Below, piece by piece: positions 24,894-35,103 of a stretch of DNA of 64,000 bases (its first letter is position 1; every line of letters starts with the position of its first letter). The stretch is from Triatoma infestans. Taxonomy: Eukaryota > Arthropoda > Insecta > Hemiptera > Reduviidae. The position numbers and the translations under genes were made by a program. Where the stretch lies: positions 95,541 through 159,540 of the forward strand of contig JAAEAF010000095.1 in NCBI GenBank assembly GCA_011037195.1, in the 5' to 3' direction. The notes beneath the pieces are model-generated. The model was not told the origin of the DNA. It searched no databases and was given only the letters and a program-made list of their open reading frames with translations.

Positions 24894-25991
24894 AAAGTTT
24901 AATACTGTAGAATGAGCTTTTAAAATGGTAGAGAAATATTTATATAGATTAAATTTAATGGTTTTAGACTGATTATATTTAAGGTTAACTACAATTTGTT
25001 GAGGTGAATCATTACTATTTACGTTCATAATAGATCTCACAGTATTATACAAAGAACAATTTAATACAACATGCGTGAGATCTTCTTTCTCGTTAAAATT
25101 ACACAACATGCATGTTTTCCATAAAATAATTAGTATACAGTCTAAATTCTGCAAAAAATTTAATACATTTCAAAGGAACATGAAATTCTAGATATTATTG
25201 AAAAAATAAGAAAAATCTTTAAGCGTGTATGTTGTGTATAACTGTGGTGAGAAACTTGATTTATACAGACAGTCCACATTACCTGATATTAATGAAAATT
25301 GGAATAAATTTAAAATATTTTTAAAATTGTTACTGTTTAGTAAAAGACTCGTTAAGTTCTTCAAATTATCGATAAATGTTTAAATATTATATTTTTAACC
25401 TGAGAAAACCAATTGTACTTTAAACAGTTCATCTTATTATTACTTTTTTGGTCATACTCAATTAACTGATTAAAACAAATTTTGGACAACCTGTGTTCTT
25501 CCATAGATTCCATTTTTTTTTAGATAGAAAAAAACACATGTAATTCTCCAGTTTCAAGTTTTAGCAAGTGGTTAACAATATTCTTTGAAGAACCTTAATT
25601 GAACTGCATTAATTTCTTTAAATATCTTAATGCCCACACTGCTTAATGCCCACACTGGGAAGCATACAATAGACTGTTTCCAATAATTGATTTAAACAAA
25701 TATATTCTAGAACTTTCCCTTGCTAAGAATATCCAAAACACTGCCGTAACCAGGTTGGCCTTCTAATTAATGACAAAAGGTTTTCTCTGAAAATGTTTGA
25801 AGTTGAAAAAGTTACACTTAAATAAACATAATTTTGGACAATTTCAATCGGTTCACCTCTATAAACATAGGTTCACCTCAATACGTTGTTTGCCACTCAA
25901 ATTAAATTTCATAATTTCAGGTTTTTTTTAATATTTAATTTTAAATTTTTATCACAGTATTTATCTAAAATGTAAATTATAATTGCAAATT
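24894..25991 (-). pseudogene. LINE-C-related remnant, C-terminal part
   Basis: Minus-strand fragments resemble the C-terminal third of the intact ORF2 at 50.2-53.5 kb. Examples are PIEIVQNYVYLSVTFST (compare EFEYLGLTFS), LKLETGELHVFF across frames (compare RLETEQIHLKF), SMEEHRLSKICFNQLIEYDQ, and CMLCNFNEKEDLTHVVLNC (Cys/His motif, compare CSICSRNEPETLIHIFIDC). Frames are broken. The remnant continues on the other side of the foldback element at 25992-27082. A 17-bp tandem duplication ('cttaatgcccacactg') lies at about 25627-25660. Confidence 0.7.
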
Positions 25992-27082
25992 ATCAGGAGA
26001 TTTTTTTGTTGGCCGTTAGTTATAATATGAAAACAAGAATTAATTGGCTTCACGACCGATTCAGGGTAAAAAACAATAAACCAAAAAAATATAACTTTTT
26101 TTTTTTAAATTGTTTTTTAATAATAATTAACACGTTCGACGTTTCGACAAACTTTGTTTTCTTCTTCAGGAACAATACAAAACAAAAATAAATAAAGAGT
26201 TATAAACATAGAAAATTATAAAATAAACCACAAACAAAAAACAAAATACATTGGTGAGATTACAGTAGAAATGTTAAGTCTGTAATGAAAGGTTGTTTGT
26301 TGTAATGCAGAAGGTCAGGAGAAAGGGGGACCGTTATGTAAGTACCGTTATGTGAGGAGAAAGTAATGTATGGAGAGGGGATAGGAAAATTGCTTTTTCT
26401 ATTTATTTTGTATAATTTTTTTTTTTCTTTTTTTTTGCCATCCTTTAGGATTTTTTAAGGGAACGGAGGATGTAATTGTAATGGGAAGAAATAAGGTCTT
26501 TATCTTTTTTATGATTAAGAGGGTTAGGTTGGAGATGGATGTGTATGGACTCAGTAAGGAGTCGCTTGGTGTAATTGGGCTGGGTAGCGAGGATAGAAGG
26601 ATTATTGAAATCAAATGTATGGTTCAAGGATAGAGCGTGCTTGGAAAGTGCTGTACTGTCAATTTTTTTAGAAGTAATGTCGTATTTGTGCTGTTTGACT
26701 CAGAAAATTTGTGCAATTTTCCTATCCCCTCTCCATACATTACTTTCTCCTCACATAACGGTACTTACATAACGGTCCCCCTTTCTCCTGATCTTCTGCA
26801 TTACAACAAACAACCTTTCATTACAGACTTAACATTTCTACTGTAATCTCACCAATGTATTTTGTTTTTTGTTTGTGGTTTATTTTATAATTTTTTATGT
26901 TTATAACCCTTTATTTATTTTTGTTTTGTATTGTTCCTGAAGAAGACAAACAAAGTTTGTCGAAACGTCGAACGTGTTAATTATTATTAAAAAACAATTT
27001 AAAAAAAAAAAGTTATATTTTTTTTTGGTTTATTGTTTTTTACCCTGAATCGGTCGTGAAGCCAATTAATTCTTGTTTTCAT
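25992..27082. mobile_element. large foldback element inserted into a LINE remnant
   Basis: The arms of ~370 bp (about 26018-26396 and 26714-27082) are nearly perfect inverted repeats around a ~318-bp centre. Outer ends carry 'atgaaaacaagaattaattg' and its complement. Inside each arm lies 'ttcgacgtttcgacaaactt' near a '...cttcttcaggaacaatac' motif. The 13-bp direct repeat ATAATTGCAAATT flanks it at 25979-25991 and 27083-27095, consistent with a target-site duplication. No convincing transposase frame is present, so it is non-autonomous. Short open frames inside are arm artefacts. Confidence 0.82.
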
Positions 27083-27775
27083 ATAATTGCAAATTTGTAG
27101 TTTATAATTTAAGTCTGTATAACAATCAGCAAATATCGTCAGATCATCTGCATATGCCGATCTTTATCTGTATTAATTCTAATAGTGTTCACATTTTGAT
27201 TAATAAAATAAATTCCTATATCACTAATGATGTGATTAAACGCCCATGGGCATAAAATTTCACCCTGAACAATGCCTTGAGTCAAATTAAATTCTGACGT
27301 AACTTTGAAGCTACATTTAATTTAATAGTAGCGTATTAAATTAATCCTATATCACTAATGATGTGATTAAACGCCCATGGGCATAAAATTTCACCCTGAA
27401 CAATGCCTTGAGTCAAATTAAATTCTGACGTAACTTTGAAGCTACATTTAATTTAATAGTAGCGTATTTCTTAATAAATCTAAACATTTTCCCGTAGACA
27501 CTTAGTTTTCTTAACTTTACCACAGGCATTCATGATTCAATGAATCGAAAGCTCGTTCGAAACATAGCGTATAGGGATTTCTTTTTAATTCCAACTTTCA
27601 TTTGGTTCATAGAATTAAATGTAAAAATATTATCAGGAAACCTGATTGGCTCTCAGGTAAAACATTGTATTCTAATTTCGATAAAATTATTTGTGTAAAA
27701 ATTTTCACAATATTATTGATGAGGACTATTCCTCTATAGTTTAACAGATTGATCTGTCACCTTTCTTATATAACA
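27083..27775 (-). pseudogene. LINE-C-related remnant, reverse-transcriptase part
   Basis: Reading leftward from 27.77 kb, frames give YRGIVLINNIVKIFTQIILS and KLEYNVLPESQSGFL (RT 'NYRGI' and 'Q-GF' blocks). Then come an 'LYAMF...AFDSI'-like stretch with a frameshift and LTQGIVQGEILCPWAFNHII (compare SKGIIQGENISSLLFNLFIC in the intact copy). A 131-bp segment of it is duplicated in tandem at 27215-27476. The foldback element separates it from the C-terminal part at 24894-25991. The element is dead. Confidence 0.72.
27215..27476. repeat. two-copy tandem duplication, period 131 bp
   Basis: The segment starting CCTATATCACTAATGATG at 27215 recurs at 27346 with what looks like complete identity over ~117 bp, through 'taatagtagcgtatt'. 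The near identity within an otherwise decayed LINE points to a recent local duplication or an assembly artefact. Confidence 0.85.
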
Positions 27776-28100
27776 TCATCATCATCCTGAGCTCAAAAAT
27801 CCATTATTGGATCCTGGCTATCAGCCTTCGCAGCTATCAGCGTTCTTTTCATTTATTTTCTTCAAATTACCGCAATTGGAATGAAAGAAGGTGGAGCCGG
27901 AATTTATAATCTCGAGGCTAAAACTCATACTTGGATAGGCTTTGCTAACCAATGGATATTGTGGCTGTTATATAGTGTGGTAAATTGATTCTAAAAATGA
28001 ATCCTCATAACTGTAGTTTGTTCATTAATGGCAAAAGGCAATTAATGCCTCATATTGTTATTCTAAGGTATTAATGTGGGACTATATTTAATTATATGCC
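27776..28100 (+). other. unassigned DNA with an exon-like open segment
   Basis: An open segment at about 27860-27988 reads LQITAIGMKEGGAGIYNLEA followed by KTHTWIGFANQWILWLLYSV and ends at TGA. Codon composition looks coding-like, but the family was not recognised and no clear splice sites were fixed. A further open segment lies just beyond the SINE at 28.4 kb. Confidence 0.35.
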
Positions 28101-28113
28101 GAGGTAGGCAATT

Positions 28114-28363
28114 TTTTTTTTTTTTTTTTGATGTAGGGGATCATTGCACTGCGACCTGAAAGATCTATTGTGCCCCCCGGAGCCTTCTCAGTGCACTGCC
28201 GGCCTCCGGACAGTGTTCTCTCGCTACAGACAACACTGTCCATCACCGATCAGTGAGCTGTAGAGGCTCCTAGGAAGAAAAAATCTAAGGGTAGCACTGG
28301 ACTCGAACCCGGGACCTCCGCGTTACTAGACCAGCACGCTACCACTGAGCTAATCCCTTCCCT
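28114..28363 (-). mobile_element. SINE-1 copy, tail type B, with target duplication
   Basis: Complete minus-strand SINE. Its A-tail is the T run at 28113-28129, followed by the type B tail ('atcattgcactgcgacctg', 'aagatctattgtgcc'), the body with the gacagtgtt/aacactgtcc pair, 'ctaggaag', and a tRNA-like head with B box GGTTCGAGTCC and A-box-like TAGCTCAGTGG (28300-28355). A 13-bp direct repeat, GAGGTAGGCAATT, flanks it at 28101-28113 and 28364-28376. Confidence 0.88.
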
Positions 28364-28383
28364 GAGGTAGGCAATTAGAACAA

Positions 28384-28578
28384 GCTCACGTTGTAGTGAT
28401 TACCAGTGCGTGCTATGTAATGTCGGCGATGGGAAAGCGGAAGAACCGCCTCGAGGCTCAAGTTGAATTTTGCGGACCAAAAACCTTTCTGCAGCATATA
28501 CAGGGCAGTTACGATCAAGGTTCACAAAAAATTATTGACCTGGTGGAAAAATACCTATGGCCAGAAGGCGTTCATTAA
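28384..28578 (+). other. exon-like open frame of unknown identity
   Basis: The frame reads VMSAMGKRKNRLEAQVEFCG then PKTFLQHIQGSYDQGSQKII and DLVEKYLWPEGVH before TAA. Base composition is richer in G and C than the flanks and the peptide looks like real protein, but I do not recognise the family. The first in-frame ATG follows VITSACY, and an in-frame stop lies just upstream. It could be the last exon of a host gene or part of a DNA element. No polyadenylation or acceptor signal could be tied to it. Confidence 0.4.
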
Positions 28579-29899
28579 GGGACCCGCACACCATCTCACG
28601 GTATCTGCTAATCCAGGGTCATGAACGGACAAAGATTAGACTTAAGAAAAAGATTTGTTTGTCACTCGTGCCGAATAAGGAACTGACATGATATGTAATA
28701 GGGCAAAAGGAGAAGCATTCCGGCTGTATGAGATGACCAAAGAATTGATTGTGGTTGGTAATTAATTAGATAACTCCATAGAGTGTGAAGTGTAAGTCTG
28801 TCTTTAATGAACAATGAAAGTATACTTTAATAACTCTGTGCTCATTTGATTATCTTTCCTTTATTAATTATCTTGCCGCTTTTACTTTTACAAACTGAAT
28901 TTGTAAATGATTATATAAATGTGCCAACATATATACACTAAATTTTACCGATTGATTTTTTTAATTATCTTTACTAATTTTGTTTCTCATTCTTAGATTT
29001 ACTTTTATTTCGTATTTTATTAGTTTTTTTTAAAAAAAACTGTTTACTTTTGAAGGCCATTTTAAATTATCTATTAACATAAGAATTTGAATTTTAATAT
29101 TTTCAATCACGTAATTTCTAACGAATTTTCAGGAAATGAAAAGGAAATATTGGCAGCAATGTTTAATTGTTAATACTTTGTAAGAAGATAGAGATAGGGT
29201 ATAGAGAAGCCTCTTGAGCTTCTTGAGGAGCATCTTGCTTGTTATATATCTTGCTTGTCAGCAAGCTGGTTGAAAACTTCTAAGAAACTGGCCTAAGACT
29301 CCATGTTTAATATTTGTTTGCTTGTTCGTTGAAGACTGTCTTTGCTTGTTTGAAAGTTGATTGTAGATTATTAATTAATAATAGCTAATTGTAGACACTT
29401 TGAAAGCCGGTTAAAGACCCGTTATAACTGTTTGAATCGTCTAATCGGCTGTTTCTAAAAGGTGAATGTGTTCGATGCGAGCAATGCGCTACATGGTACC
29501 CGTGATAATCGTGAGCCTTTAGATGTGGAAAATGGTGTCATTAGCATTGTTGCAGAGAAAATTTCTAACAGATTCTTACAATACAACTACCATTAGCGAT
29601 ATCGGTTAGAACTGACGTTCAGATATATCATCCCCTCATTTCTACACCAAGTAGAAATGACGTCTAGCTCTGCCCGTCAAGCATAAGCATACCATAATCA
29701 TCTATCAATATGTTTCCTGTAGGAAAATATTTACATACCTATACCTGGATCCTCTTCCATACATTCCTCTACTTCCCATATGTCCCATATAGCGTATCCT
29801 ACTATGTCTCCTTTAAATAGTATCATACCCGGATAGATAAATGTCTAACATATACTTGAAATAACTAATAAATGAAACGATAAATTATATAAAACTTAA
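28579..29899. other. unassigned DNA
   Basis: No gene recognised. A stretch at 29200-29470 with repeated 'cttgcttgtt' phrases resembles sequence near 1.5 kb and may be an undefined repeat. Confidence 0.45.
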
Positions 29900-30835
29900 G
29901 GGGAGAAAGCTTAAAGTCCAAACGCCCCTAGAAACTCCGTTTTGTCGGGAAAAATGTTTAAAATAATAGAGAAAACTCTCAAATTTTTCAGATATACCAA
30001 GTTTGAAGAAAAGTCTGAATATGATTTTAACTGAACGGTTCTTGTCAGCTCAATCTACTTTCATTGCTAGATGTTAATCGAATCTATTCAAACTTGGAAT
30101 TTTATAAAAAATATAATTGTTCCTAATAATAACTAGATGGTGGAAACGTTAACTGTTTTGAAATAGCACATTTTTTTGCTCAGAAAACTTTTGAAATGAA
30201 TATTCTTTGAAAAATAGTTGAAATAGAAGTGATAGAGCTTCGAAATATTATTTTTAGTGTATTTACTACGTTTAAAGAAAAATATGGCAGCTATTTTTGA
30301 GAAAATTGTGGAAAACTGAAAATAATGGTCAAAATTTTTCATTTAACCAATTTGACCAAAACCTTGGCAGTCGTATCCCATGCGGATGTAGAATTAAATG
30401 TGGTTTGGATTTCCTGTGTTTGTTTTGGTTTTTAAACTACATTCATTCACATACAGATACACACAAACTCATACACATACACGCCCACAAAGAGAGAAAG
30501 GAAAGAGAAGAGTTGGCAAAGAGAGAAGAGGAGTGTAAAAAGAGAGAAAGAGGGTAGAGAGATATAAAGATATAGAAGAGAGAGCGTGGTGTTTGAGAGA
30601 GAGAGAGAGTACGAATGACAGAAGAGAAAGATATGGGAGAAAGAAGAAGAGAGTGAGAAGGAGAAAACAAGTTTGAGCAAGCGGCAGAAAAAAGGGGTTA
30701 GAAGGGCTAGGAGAGAATGAACGAGTAAGAGGGGGGGACCAATTTCTAAAAACCACGATTTCGTGCTTCCGAAGGGGGATATTGAAATATATATTTCCTG
30801 TGAAAACTCAAACAAGAAAAACTGAAATTATAGCC
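29900..30835 (+). repeat. family K copy with an expanded GA-rich tract
   Basis: Forward copy: C-run-derived 'aacgcccctagaaactcc', 'ataccaagtttgaagaaaag', a second unit to ~30330, a (CA)-rich stretch at 30440-30487, then ~240 bp of GA-rich purine sequence (30490-30735) where other copies have a short CA tract, then 'ttcctgtgaaaactcaaac'. Long overlapping open frames on the minus strand (30443-30815) arise only from the CT-rich complement. Confidence 0.6.
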
Positions 30836-31609
30836 GTAACATTAATATAATTGAAAATAATGCAGCCAATGGTTATTTCGTGATCTAAATCTTTATTTAT
30901 TATCGACTTCATGTTTTCAATAACCATTATGTTAGGGTGTCGGGATGTTTGTGATGTTAGGAAATGTTTCCTTCCTGTTCACATTTCCCGGTGTTTTTTT
31001 AATGTTATTGAATGAAGAGTGGGTTAAAAACAGCTCTAGCATTTCCCGGTTATTTTAATTTGTTCAAAACACGTTAGAAATTTGTTAGATTTTTAGTTAA
31101 CTTAATTTAAGTATATTCTGAATCACTTATACGTTTTTTTAGGAGAACAAATTCACTTATATTGACGTTAATTTCCAAACTGGTCACGATTGGAAATTAT
31201 TATGATCAATCTCGCACTCATTTCTCTGATAGTGTGCAAGCTTCTATCATTGGTCCAACATAAAGCCTTAGATTTCTACTGAGATAACGATGCTGGTGTT
31301 CGGTGTAACCGGAAATGAACATGTATGAAATGTAATCATCGGTGGGAATGTTGCCCAAGATCAGGGATCATTCATATGGGCTATGAATGCCGTAGCTCAC
31401 AGTAAATAAAGATCGAAGATTTGCGGAAGACTTCGGGCAAACTTTACAGGATGCTTCTAAAGTTGTGATTGGTACGGACAAGAGAGAAAATATCTAGTAG
31501 TGGAATAGAACGGTAACTGGGTTCGTTCACTTAGAATGTCTGCTCACATCGCATTATAGATAGGATTTGAAGAAAAGTGGATCAGACTAAGAACAGAAAG
31601 AATCTGAAG
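30836..31609. other. unassigned DNA
   Basis: No gene or recognised repeat. 'catttcccgg' occurs twice (30984 and 31039). Confidence 0.45.
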
Positions 31610-32140
31610 GTTTTTTGTTTGGAGGGGTCCGATACACTCGACCTTCACGACCTATTGTGCTATGCACCTTGGGTGTCCAAACAGATATTCTAGGCGTACA
31701 CCGTCTACGACACCTCCATCAGTTTAAGATCCCTAAGGAATCCTAATAACCTGGCAGGCTCTAGAGAGGTTATATTCCCCTCCTCCTTCTGGTAACTACT
31801 TAGGAAGTTATTAAAGGAAGTTATTTAATTAACTTCAATTGGTTAAATGAAGTTAATTGAAATCTTCTATGAGTGGCAGCCTAGCCGTTTGTTCTTATTA
31901 AGCCGATGCAGGCCTCAGATCTCCGTTGGTTATAATTTCCCAGGCAGATCTTAGCCTGCCGCAGTCCGAGGAGAGAATTCAAGAGTTGAGACCTCTTGAC
32001 CTCCTCCTCCTTCCTAAGTTCTTCCAAAAGAAACTGGTCGCTGACCCCACAAAAAGGTTTAGGTCCTACAAGCGGGGATGCATGAAGAGCGTAGGCCATC
32101 TCATTCCCCAAACATGCCCTGGCACCCATATCTGTATGGT
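31610..32140 (-). pseudogene. LINE-I remnant: RNase H end and 3' UTR
   Basis: The minus-strand frame 31881-32129 reads MGARACLGNEMAYALHASPL, then VGPKPFCGVSDQFLLEELRK and LGLRQAKICLGNYNQRRSEA. This is the end of the RNase H domain (worn 'GNE-AD-LA' motif) plus the following linker. The 3' UTR (31612-31810) resembles 4026-4215 and ends at a T-rich run on the plus strand (A-tail). The minus strand carries 'gcacaataggtcgtgaagg', which resembles the SINE-1 type B tail. Confidence 0.68.
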
Positions 32141-32639
32141 TGAGTTCAGTTTTGGAAATAGCAATAAATAGGTAAAATTTTGAATTGAAATTTGAATTTT
32201 GAATTTGTTTTTAACCCACAATTAATTTCTATGTTAACTCAAGCAATTGATTGTTGCAATTTTCTTTTTTAAATCGCTGCTCCTTTATTTTTGTCTAAAT
32301 CTGTCTCTTCACACCAAAAATGTTGTCTCTATTCATTATAAAAGAAGTAGTTTCCGTGGAAAAACAAAGAAAAATTACTCCAAATACCGAAGAGGAGGAA
32401 ATAGCATGGAGACAACATTTGGAGAAAATCCTGGACATGGGTGACATAGGAACAATATTATCTGCTTTTAACTTATAAATATGTATTTTGGTGATAATTA
32501 GTTAAGTTTCCGTTTAAAATTGCGAAACGTTATGATGCAGTTAGCGTAATCACTGACGTATTCCACTTTTATGCTGAACAAGCGAATACGAATGTGTTCC
32601 AATCTACTTCGTCTTTTTCTTCTTCTAAATCTACCTTAC

Positions 32640-33060
32640 TGCGCTTGCAGGATCCTGATCTCGTTTTAGTAGGCTTCTCCGGTAGACCTCCCTCAGGTAT
32701 CTGGTTGGTGTCCTCACTGAGCATTGTGGTTTAAGGAGACATCTCTATACAATGGGGCTCAAGCCAGACACCTTTTGTAGAGTCTGTATGATGGAGGAGG
32801 AAACACCCATACACTTCATGACGGATTGTTTGGACTGCGAGGAGATTAGGTTCAGGACCTTTGGCCGAAATAGGATATCGGTAGAAGAGCTTAAGCTATG
32901 TCCTTTCAAGGTTATGGTCCGATTTGTTCGGACTGAGATAAAACTTTGATGGGTAAAACCCGGCCCTGGATTTTTTTTCCAGACTCGGTAGTTGTTATTC
33001 TTTTGGGATAGCTATATGGGATAGCGTAGGGTTTCACCCTCCCCTTCTTTGAATAATATT
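32640..33060 (+). pseudogene. LINE-I remnant: C-terminal Cys motif and 3' UTR
   Basis: The frame at 32752 reads MGLKPDTFCRVCMMEEETPI then HFMTDCLDCEEIRFRTFGR. This is the CxxC...H...C segment at the C terminus of RNase H-bearing non-LTR elements and the best preserved copy in the window. The upstream ~60 bp fits 'GL..GHCGLRRHLYTMGL' with damage. The 3' UTR (32960-33050, 'tgggatagcgtagggtttc') matches the minus-strand remnant at 13.0 kb. It ends in 'gaataatatt', like a TAA-type tail. Confidence 0.68.
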
Positions 33061-33133
33061 AGGCTTCTCCGGTCATCCCGGGATTGCGACCTTTCTTCTC
33101 TAGTATGCCCTACTGGACTAGATTATGTCCATC

Positions 33134-33273
33134 AGAGACATTTTCCGTGGTAGCCTGCTTCATTTTGTGGTCATCGACCGGTTTCGGTTGTTCGCCCATC
33201 TTCAGGATGCGTTTTTCAGACAGTGTGACAACACAGACTTGCACAGAGCAAATTTAGTTTACACACTGACTCA
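33134..33273 (-). mobile_element. single-armed copy of the small foldback element with an 18-bp duplication
   Basis: 140 bp that match the reverse complement of the right arm and loop of the 20.76-20.94 kb element: AGAGACATTTTCCGTGG, 'gcctgcttcattttg', 'catcgaccggtttcgg' and 'gcacagagcaaatttag'. It is flanked by GACTAGATTATGTCCATC at 33116-33133 and 33274-33291, an 18-bp direct repeat that looks like a target-site duplication. Confidence 0.7.
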
Positions 33274-33291
33274 GACTAGATTATGTCCATC

Positions 33292-34854
33292 TTCAGAAAG
33301 TAACCTGAGCCTTGGTGGTCATCTTGATTGTCTGTCACCGAAAGACCTTCATAATTAGCTCTATCCTCGCCATGTCAATGTAGCTAACGCCCACAACCTT
33401 ACTAATTAAGAGAATATCTTCCTCCTTGATATAATTCAGTGTTTCCGCTTATGATCATAAATACTTCTTTATATCTTCCTTTCCTAGCTGTTCAAATTTT
33501 GCTCATCCACTGCGCCCAACGCCCATTACATGACTTGTGATTTTTGGCCTCTCCGGAGATTAGTTTATTACGGAATACGCATTTAAGTTTTTAACTGTAT
33601 TAATTCCGTCATATTGTAATCGGCGTGGCGTTTTTAAAGGTCGTGCAATTTTTATAATTTAACAAATAAAATAAATGTGATTACCTCACACTTATAAGAA
33701 TAAACATTGAAAGTAAATCATGTTTGACGCACCCCCCACCATGGTAGGTCGGTATTAACACATTCTTGTTCTTAATTTATTTGGACTTCTATACTAAAAG
33801 CGGCTAGTATATCTTATCCTTTCTGTATCTAGATTGCTGAGCTTTCCATTTTGGGCATTGTGACTCAAGAAAAAATACATATTGGGAAAAGAGACGATCC
33901 AAAAGTTGGCTCTAATTTGTTGTCAGTTAAGCAGTTCCAGACATTTTATCGCCTCCAGTGCTTTGGAAGGTTCATTATAATAATAATTATTAATATAGTT
34001 TATAAACTCTGATCTAAACAAAACATCAGTATTACATAAAACGCATTATAGATTAGCACCCCTCATTACAATTTCTGAGGTCAATCTGCTTTAAAAGAAT
34101 TGTTTTGTTCCTTCTTCGAAAGCTTATTAGAATGTGCCAAAAGAGAGAAGCTATTGAAATTAATGGAAATATCCTTCGGATATTATTTTGAACCACATTA
34201 AATAGAACCAATGTATTCAATGAAAAATTCTGCATAATTACAAATTTTAATGTAACATTTTATTCAATTTTCTTAAAAAAGCAAACAAGGTTTGTTAAAT
34301 AATTTATTCATAAATGTATAAAGCATTTATTCATATAATGTATAATGTATGAATTACAACAATGATAAAATTCCATCAACAGGAACTATTATTTTGCCAA
34401 TCAATTAAAAATTGGTTAATTGAAATTATCCATTAGTATGCCCAAGTTGTTGATTTTTGATTACAATTTTTTTTATTAGTCACCAATAAATAGCGATGAA
34501 GTATTTAAATCTGGATGGTATACTTCTCTTGCCTAAATGGTATAATTAACCCGAAATGAGAGTGGATGAACAATGGACTAACATGGTCATTTATTACTTT
34601 CTGTTATTTCATTTAGTAAAGAACGCATTCTCCAAAGAGATCTCAGATATCTGTTGAAGGGCTGGATCCTGGTCAAGTACTTATACTATATTGCAAGACA
34701 CAAGTGCGATGATGGATTAGTGTCTCTCTATTAGTGTCTCTTGCCCGTTATACTTTCTCTACCCACCTCCAGTGAACAATTATTTGAGTGAGAAATCACT
34801 ATAATATAATATGTCACTATAATATAATATGAGATCTATTTTAATATGAAATTG
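33292..34854. other. unassigned AT-rich DNA
   Basis: No gene or recognised repeat was seen. An imperfect 'tcactataatataatatg' duplication lies at about 34798-34830. Confidence 0.45.
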
Positions 34855-35095
34855 AAGGGATTAGTTCAATGGTTAGCGCACTGGTCTCACACGCGAATGG
34901 ACCCGGGTTCGAGTCCAGCTGGGCTGCCCTTGGATTTTTTTTCCTAGGAGCCTCTACAGCTCACTGTTCCAGAAATGGACAGTGTTGTCTGTAACCAGAG
35001 AACACTGTCCGAAGGCCGGCAGTGCACTGAGAAGGCTCCGGGCGCCATGACCATAGATGTTGACGCGCCTTAAATTAAAAAAAAAAAAAAAAATC
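34855..35095 (+). mobile_element. SINE-1 copy, tail type A, with target duplication
   Basis: The best preserved type A copy. The head GGGATTAGTTCAATGGTTAG (A box) is followed by GGTTCGAGTCC (B box, ~34907), a body with the gacagtgtt...aacactgtcc pair, 'ggctccgggcgccatgacca', 'tagatgttgacgcgcc' and an A-tail at 35077-35092. The repeat TGAAATTG at 34847-34854 and 35096-35103 fits a short target duplication. Confidence 0.85.
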
Positions 35096-35103
35096 TGAAA
35101 TTG

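Noticed and set aside
30443..30815. Overlapping minus-strand open frames of 75-122 codons rich in Ser, Leu and Phe
   Set aside because: They are the translation of a CT-rich complement of a purine microsatellite. Three frames are open at once, which is a composition effect.
34858..34930. tRNA-gene-like A and B boxes (also near 2.4, 6.4, 28.3, 39.0, 43.7 and 58.0 kb)
   Set aside because: The sequences lack a complete cloverleaf and acceptor stem and continue into SINE bodies. The better copies have target duplications. They are SINE heads and not tRNA genes.
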